Source: Daucus carota subsp. sativus (taxonomy: Eukaryota > Streptophyta > Magnoliopsida > Apiales > Apiaceae). Taken from it: 64,000 nucleotides of DNA. Each line of letters begins with the position of its first letter. Position 1 is the first letter of the stretch. The DNA is taken from assembly GCF_001625215.2 (NCBI RefSeq), contig NC_030383.2:41598380-41662379 (forward strand), written 5' to 3'. A program made the translations under genes and the position numbers. This document shows positions 58,501 through 64,000 of the stretch, one piece after another. The notes beneath the pieces were generated by a model. That model saw nothing but the letters and a program-made list of their open reading frames with translations, was not told where the DNA came from and searched no databases.

Positions 58501-60764
58501 CTAGTCTTTTTAGCACAATATTCTACTTCGATATCCAATTCATATATTTAGGATATCTAATAGCATGTAGAGTTATCAACATCCTCGAGGTGTTAAAGCG
58601 AGATTATCTAACTCATATATATATATAATAAAATCCAAAATATAAATAAGTTATATTTAATTTATAAGATTCAAAAATGTAAAATCAAGCTTATCATGGA
58701 ATATTATAAAAAGTTAATTATCAAACTCATCACTCAAGTCAACAAAAGAGATCAACTTCATCACTAATCTCCACGGGATCTCATTTGACTCACTAAACTG
58801 ATTTGGCGGTATAAAAACATCACTGATGTTAACTTAGCTAACGGAATCATAATAGACGGAGTGATAGCTGGGCAGTACAGATGGCAAAAAATGGTTGACG
58901 GAGTGACAACTAGCAGAATAGATGGCAAATGGCCACTTAGTTATAATTTTTTTCTGGGATGATTGTACCAAATAAAGACATGAAAAAATATTTATATTTT
59001 TATTCCAAAACTAATATATATCTTAACTATGTATTTGGAAATAGATGAGAAGAATGCAACAATATATTGCAATACAATTATTGGACCAGGTCCAAAACTA
59101 ATATATATCTTAACTATGTATTTGGAAATAGATGAGAAGAATGCAACAATATATTGCAATACAATTATTGGACCAGGACAACTAAGACATTTACTAGCAT
59201 ATTCAAATCTTGTACAAGAATTATAGTCACCGCATACATGATAGAATACTCATGCCCAATTATTAAACATACATAAAAGCTACCACTCTAGCCTCTTACT
59301 GTATATTATACCATTATTGGATATATGTATTAAGAAAAAAGGTTAATTAAGTATATAATTTGTAAGACGTGTCGTGTGTGTAATTTAATTTGACTGTTTT
59401 TTTTTTTGAAACGCTAATTTGAATATATAGATGTATTCAACTGGAAATGTTGTCCTATATATACGATAAGGTACATAAGAATCTACATTCAAAATATAAA
59501 ATAATACATTGAATGATATTAGTGTTCTTGTATGCTTATGTAAAGTAATCCATGTTAATTGTTCATAATATAAAAGCCACTTGTAAAAGAATAAAAAGGC
59601 TTTATAATAATTATTTCAGTAGAACTGCTAAAAAATGCACACTTAAACTTGCAAGGACATACCTGTAGCGGAACATTAATTGAAGAAATAATATCAAGTT
59701 TTGGAATCTCCACAACTGAAACATCATCCTCTCTAATAACCTGAAATGATATATAGATATCAGCTTCTTAAGTCATTTTTTAACATCAAATGTATAGTCA
59801 TGAAAAGCTTATGATCTTGCCATTTAACACATACGTGAATCTCCCTGAAACCCAGTTGAATATCAATGCGAGTACTCTCGCCCGCATCTTCAATATATCT
59901 AGATTTGGTGCTTTTAAGTTGAATACCCGATATATTATTTTTTGCCATAAAATTACACCCTCCATGCTCAAACTTAATATCCAATTTTGGTAAATTGAAG
60001 GAAACCTATTGGAAAACATCACAAACAAAATTTCATTAGTCATATTGCCAAATGTTCTCTTTTTTGATCCTAAATATTCAACAATAGAACTAGCATAAGA
60101 TAGTGTATATATATGTATGTATTCAGAAGTAGGATTTGAAACAAACACATAAATTTATTCCTCGAAAATTGATTCCAAGCCAGGTTTGACAACCCATGTA
60201 CCTTTTCGGGAAACAAAGATGTCATCTTCATGATAGCCACATCTGGGGATTGCTTTTTCTTTGGTATTTTGGTAGTAGTGGAATCAATATTAGCTTCATC
60301 GGCATGAGAAGAAGTGTCAGATGAGCTCTTATTTTTAAGAAACATCTTGTCATTCAAATTTACTATTATGTCACCAGTCTTAACTTCCACATTCTTAACA
60401 GTTACACCTGCATCCCTGTAACCATAATAAATGAGCATATAACTAAATCTATACACTTTTAAATACGTAACAATTATATACTTACATTCATAAATTGATA
60501 ATGAAGAAAAGAAACTCACCTTACATGACCTAACTCACACGAGAAAAAAAACTCTTCCCAAAGGAAAGGAACATCATGTGTTCGGTATCTATGATTGCTA
60601 CCCACATCACCTGAGCTAGTTAATTGACCACAAACAACCTCTGTAGCACCGAAGTGAGCAATAATGGGTAAAAGAAGCAACTTTACGGACAAGGTCGGGT
60701 TGGATCCACCATCTTTAGATATATCTACTCCGAATTCTTTTATTTCGATTGTGGCTTTTGACGT
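43576..60764 (-). CDS. SAB: SABRE (plant BLTP2/Hobbit family), 5' partial
   Basis: SABRE belongs to the bridge-like lipid-transfer (RBG) proteins, related to yeast Fmp27 and fly Hobbit, acting at ER contacts; in Arabidopsis it controls cell expansion and cytoskeleton orientation. Exons, 5' to 3': 60520-60764, 60202-60415, 59835-60005, 59663-59740, 57945-58208, 53848-55941, 51594-53430, 51158-51270, 50576-50932, 50319-50437, 49904-50144, 49222-49446, 48376-48515, 47476-47548, 46427-46528, 46195-46329, 45656-45991, 45419-45586, 43787-44162, 43576-43685. They total 7398 nt, 2465 aa plus stop, all in frame. Landmarks: 'VDISKDGGSNPTLSVKLLL', 'MELGEINLHMADEYQEF', 'VYVGRWRKVCMLRSASG', 'HVAPTDVDPGAGIQWLPKI', 'RFTTKFFVVRNCLPNAKSDM', 'ELRRTSSFDRSWEETVAES' and a Ser-rich end. 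The first coding exon (about 150 aa, with the membrane anchor) is not present to 64,000. No lesion seen. Two introns appear to use GC donors. Confidence 0.95.
53469..53659. mobile_element. small MITE in SABRE intron
   Basis: The left 'gggcgtgtggtaacatgcat' and the inverse of the right 'gcctgtttgggaacgtgaat' align, followed by 'ttcatttcaaatgatgga' against 'ttcatttgaaattctgga'. About 190 bp. The TSD is not convincing. A start-like fragment of the same TIR is seen near 19,298. Confidence 0.55.
56154..56405 (+). mobile_element. TRIM-type miniature LTR retroelement, 252 bp
   Basis: A 5' LTR of 71 bp (56154-56224, TGTTAAAT...TTAGCA) and a 3' LTR of 74 bp (56332-56405, TGTTGAAT...TTGACA) are direct repeats with TG...CA ends. 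Directly after the 5' LTR, 'tgacttcagagc' matches the tRNA-Met primer site TGGTATCAGAGC at 9 of 12 positions. Before the 3' LTR a purine run 'ggagattggagaggga' serves as a polypurine tract. Flanks 'tacag' (56149-56153) and 'tacaa' (56406-56410) agree at 4 of 5. No coding capacity. Confidence 0.85.
57534..57790. mobile_element. Stowaway MITE (Tc1/Mariner), 257 bp
   Basis: Classic ends 'CTCCCTCCGTCCC' and the inverse 'GGGACGGAAGGAG' with TA on both sides (57532-57533 and 57791-57792). Internal 'tttttagttgtcac' and 'gtgacaactaaaaa' are also inverted. Confidence 0.95.
59004..59177 (+). repeat. 87-bp tandem duplication in SABRE intron
   Basis: Two apparently identical 87-bp copies, 59004-59090 and 59091-59177, starting 'tccaaaactaatatatatc' and ending 'attattggaccagg'. 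The near-identity suggests a recent slippage or a replication event. It lies in the 1.45-kb intron between 58209 and 59662. Confidence 0.95.
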
Positions 60765-62790
60765 CTACAACAACTCATTAAAAATTTCAATCAAAAGTTA
60801 TCCATATAGATGAAATATATATAAGAAACAAATGGAAGAAACAACTAGAAGGAAAAAAGGGGAAATTCTTTAAACTCGAAAAAGAAAAATTATTTGTGTT
60901 CTAGATAAGCCCTTAAGCAACAAACGAAAAATGATTAAACATTGGAAGCTTTAGAATCCAAATTGAAAACAATTGGCCTCTCATGAGATTATTTTACTTT
61001 CTCAATCCGGACTTAGTAGCACCCCTTTTTCATTATATCAAACCCCCTTGCAAATTTTACAAAAACTTGTAACATTATAAATTAAGTTCGAACCCAGATT
61101 ACATCGGGAGGGTCATGTTCCTCTTAGAACTCTTAGCCTAACACTCCTTATAAACTTCTAGTATTAATAAGGGTTCTGCAGCAGAATTGCACATTCAAAA
61201 AGTGTCGTGTTTTTGTATTATATTTTAAAATTATTTTTGAACACACACAACAATGCAAAAAACATATATTTAGATTTATATCCCGAAAAACTATTTAAAT
61301 TTAGGGTTCCGCAGCATAATCTTAGTAGTTCTAAGGTTCCATTTTAAGGATGGGTTCTCTCTTGAGCGTGACCCAACATCGGGAATATAGTTTATTTTAA
61401 TTTGGTATATTGATATGTAACATTAAATAAGTAATATTTTAGGAATATTGCTGGTCATGGGAGTAGTGTATATTCCATTTACTTATTTATTAACATCTAA
61501 AAATAAAACTTTTGAGCATTGAAAGTGGATGACCCTTCCACATCTTATTTGTTTTTCACATTTTATATCATTGTATCAATTATGTGTTGCAACATTTTAA
61601 AAATCAATGTCAATACAATACAATACATCAGGGTAGGTCTGACACAATCCTTTGTTCCATGGCCACGGGGCTATTTACAATTATCCAACGAAAAATTCCC
61701 AGATGGACGACTACTATCAACACATCAAAACTGCAACAAGAGTTTACTTGGCTTCTAAATAATTAGATATCTATATTAACTCTTGTAATGCTCATTACTA
61801 TATTAGATTTTTGACATTGTGAAATATGATTATTGGATATATCCGATAATTATACGTTTCTTTTCCGATTTTGGACATAGGTTAGAATCCAAAATTTACT
61901 TTCACAATTACGTGGAGCATATCCACTTTGTTGAGCACATTAACTATTCTAAAGGATGTTAAGGGAAATATGTCTTCTATTTAATTATGTTTTATCTAAT
62001 TTCATTTTCATTATGCTTCTAATTAGTTGATCTTCTACTTGCTTCATGTTAACACTTTAAAATTTCAACTTCCAAGTAGTTTATTTTTTGTAGTTTCTGA
62101 AGTTATAATTCTTGTTGCTATAAACTTTTGTGTGCATATATATTAGAGACTAATTTGCAATGATGGGAATATATACATACATCCATAATACACACCCACC
62201 AACACACAAACATATATAGGTCATTGCTCAAAGAAGAACACCCCAAAACAAAGAACACTATATAATCTAATCTAAAATTTGAATTTGAATATGATTCTAA
62301 TTAAAGACAATTAACCTTTCATTATGAATAACAATAGTATGTTACATGTGTTTAACAATAAATAAATATGGGGCTGTCTGAAGCTTTGGTGAGGCTCTAG
62401 TGAGCCTGGGGTATATTGGTCGGGTGATGTCGTACAGGGGGTGGGTCATGTCATATAGAGGGTGAGTTATGTCATATATGGATGGTTTCTCTTGGTTCAC
62501 ATTTAGTTTTAATTTTAAAGGTTTATATTTGAGCAATTAGATATGTGTGTGTGTGAGAGAGAGTGGAAGTTGGACCTTGACAAGCGATTGTCTCCAACTA
62601 TTTATATTTATGTTTGTACCTGCATATGCATAGACAATAAAATTATGCAGGAAAAATTAATTTTATTAGATAAAAATGAAAATTAATTATTAATTACTAT
62701 TACACTCCTCGTATAAAGTGATTCCATATATTCTTAGGAATCTTGATTTTGATAATTACATAACACTAGTGCATTTTGTAATTTGCCTAA
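60765..62790. other. first visible SABRE intron or upstream region
   Basis: AT-rich. Contains copy 2 of the dispersed repeat (61166-61373). I looked for a SABRE N-terminal exon (membrane anchor, VGGWKC-like motif) on the minus strand and saw none. Confidence 0.6.
61166..61373 (+). repeat. dispersed repeat, copy 2
   Basis: Direct match to 43108-43313: 'gggttctgcagcagaat', 'aaattatttttgaacacaca', 'atttagatttatatcc' and 'ggatgggttct' in the same order. Confidence 0.75.
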
Positions 62791-63570
62791 TGTTGATGGA
62801 GGAATTTGGTAATCAACAAAGATGAGGTTCATGGCCGGAATCAAGATCTGTGATGGTGGTTTAGCTGCCGGAGTGTGGTGGTTGCGTGTTTTAGGGGGTG
62901 GCTGAGATTAGGGTTTTGAGTTGCCTCCTTGAGCTCTCAACTCATGATCCCCCAATGTGCCTACGTACCCCTATATTTATAGGGGATCAAGCCGTACGTA
63001 GTTTTATTGAACCAAGACTCCTAGTTTGATCAGGACTTGGCCTCTTGGGGATAAGACCAACCCTGAGGTGGTGACTTATCTCTTAGACGTCCAACGCCTT
63101 AAGAATCCTACTCTAGTTAAAATTAAGCCTTGAGGCTGAATACCTCAGACTCCTAGTCCAAGTACATCACGGATACGACATTATCTCCACTACGAGAGAT
63201 AACACTAACCGCTACGTTTCGTAGCATGGAGGAGACGTCTAGTAGAGCCGTGACCAATTCCTTCAGGTGTAAGGACGCGTCCTTCCCCCCTAGTGAAGGT
63301 TCTCACTAAGAGGTCAGACCATTAGGGAGCCAAATTACACGATCGTCTCAATCCCTCAATGAGGGCTAACTCACCAGAATACAGAATTCAGACATATGAT
63401 CGGCCTTCGTGTTACCCCTGAGGGCCTTCGAGAATCATGATCACCTCAAGCCCCCACACGAGGGTTAACTCGGCAGATAGCAGGATTGAGGATTATAGAT
63501 CATGCCCGGATGTAGCCCGGGAACTACCAGATGAGCCTGATAACTACCAAATGAGCCTGGCAACTAGTCT

Positions 63571-63640
63571 TCATGTCCCTCGTAAGGGTAGGTCTTCGTA
63601 TCCCTCGGAAGGGTAGGTCTTCGTATCCCTCGTAGGGGTC
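63571..63640 (+). repeat. about 26-bp tandem repeat in LTR-like block
   Basis: Three units of 'ggtaggtcttcgtatccctc' type, with the word 'ccctcgtaagg' varying to 'ccctcggaagg' and 'ccctcgtaggg'. Confidence 0.7.
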
Positions 63641-63756
63641 GTCACTGAAACTCACTCATCCTCTCACACAATATATTTACCTGTGGGCGCGACCCCTGAG
63701 GGCGCGCCTTGAACTCCGCTGCCTTGTCCCATTAGTCGTTTCGACAACTCGTCTGA

Positions 63757-63976
63757 CCTCCGAGGGCCGCGCCCTATCACATAGGCCGAGCCCTCCGAGG
63801 GCTACGCCCTTTCATAGAGGTCAAGCCCTCCGAGGGCCGCGCCCTCTCATAGAGGTCAAGCCTCTAGAGGGCTTTCATAGAGGTCAAGCCTCTAGAGGGC
63901 TACGCCCTTCCATAGAGGTCAAGCCTCTAGAGGGCTTTCATAGAGGTTAAGCCTCTAGAGGGCTACGCCCTTTCAT
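63757..63976 (+). repeat. 35/28-bp repeat array
   Basis: Successive units built from CTCCGAGGGC or TCTAGAGGGC, an optional 'tacgccc/cgcgccc' block and 'tttcatagaggtcaagcc'. Units with the block are 35 bp and those without are 28 bp. In the second half the two lengths alternate. The palindromes CCTCTAGAGG and CCTCCGAGG occur at each unit join. Confidence 0.85.
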
Positions 63977-64000
63977 GGATACTCATAGTCAAATTTTGGG

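Larger units (their letters stand above)
62791..64000 (-). mobile_element. probable LTR end, minus orientation, runs past window edge
   Basis: The block begins with TG at 62791 (a CA end in minus orientation) and changes from AT-rich DNA to GC-richer DNA. Near 62,968-62,985 'cccctatatttatagggg' gives a TATA-like core on the minus strand. The rest is repeat-rich with 'ccctcgtaagggtaggtctt' units and the 35/28-bp array. No gag-pol proteins are visible, so this is an LTR fragment or solo LTR. The interpretation is inference. Confidence 0.5.

Noticed and set aside
62342..62536. 64-codon minus-strand ORF with repeated 'YDITHPLYD' phrase
   Set aside because: The phrase comes from a short local DNA repeat (gggtgagttatgtcatat-type); not a recognisable protein and not the SABRE N-terminus.
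63757..63976. CRISPR-like array
   Set aside because: Repeats are head-to-tail without unique spacers, in a plant LTR-like context.

Overview
This window is nuclear DNA of a flowering plant, most likely a eudicot. The genes are split by many GT-AG introns and match plant families: HsfA1, RAD1, an RWD-RBR ubiquitin ligase, class II trehalose-phosphate synthase, a VTT-domain membrane protein and SABRE. The spacers are AT-rich and full of small DNA transposons, with one plastid-derived segment. No organism can be named from the sequence alone. There is no bacterial operon, CRISPR array or phage.

Layout, left to right. (1) 1-11,354: the wreck of an HsfA1-type heat-shock factor gene on the minus strand. 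Exon 1 (about 11.1-11.35 kb) and exon 2 (1.6-2.83 kb) both carry frameshifts. The 8.3-kb intron between them holds plastid-like DNA with a decayed tRNA-Cys, a MULE-type element with an hAT-type element nested in it, a 660-bp foldback element and a Tourist-like MITE. (2) 13,904-16,407 (+): RAD1, a subunit of the 9-1-1 DNA-damage clamp, 7 exons, 303 aa. (3) 16,920-27,968 (-): an RNF14-like RWD-RING-IBR-RING E3 ligase, 7 exons, 625 aa. Its 5.2-kb first intron contains a 2.6-kb MULE with GRF zinc-finger and PB1-like remnants, and a second 0.9-kb element with a 10-bp target duplication. (4) 28-32.5 kb: intergenic, with a Tourist-like MITE, a SINE candidate, G-rich tracts and a GC-rich degenerate repeat block. 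(5) 32,897-36,563 (+): TPS6-like class II trehalose-6-phosphate synthase, 862 aa, with a 5'-UTR intron. (6) 37,662-41,097 (-): VTT-domain protein, 300 aa, whose first small exon lies 1.7 kb upstream. (7) 41.5-43.1 kb: an hAT-type MITE and other repeats. (8) 43,576-60,764 (-): SABRE (plant BLTP2), 20 exons visible, 2,465 aa. The N-terminal exon or exons lie beyond the right edge. Its introns contain a Stowaway MITE, a 252-bp TRIM retroelement and a short tandem duplication. (9) 62.8-64 kb: the end of a probable LTR in minus orientation, with 35/28-bp repeats.

The genes are not an operon. RAD1/RNF14-like and TPS6/VTT are convergent pairs, RNF14-like/TPS6 is divergent, and VTT and SABRE are in tandem. 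The six exon-intron models are my reconstructions. Each keeps reading frame across every junction and ends at a stop codon, except that SABRE is open at its 5' side and HSFA1 is broken. The unusual content is mostly in transposon architecture and in the decayed HSFA1 locus. I did not find a clear new biochemical system.
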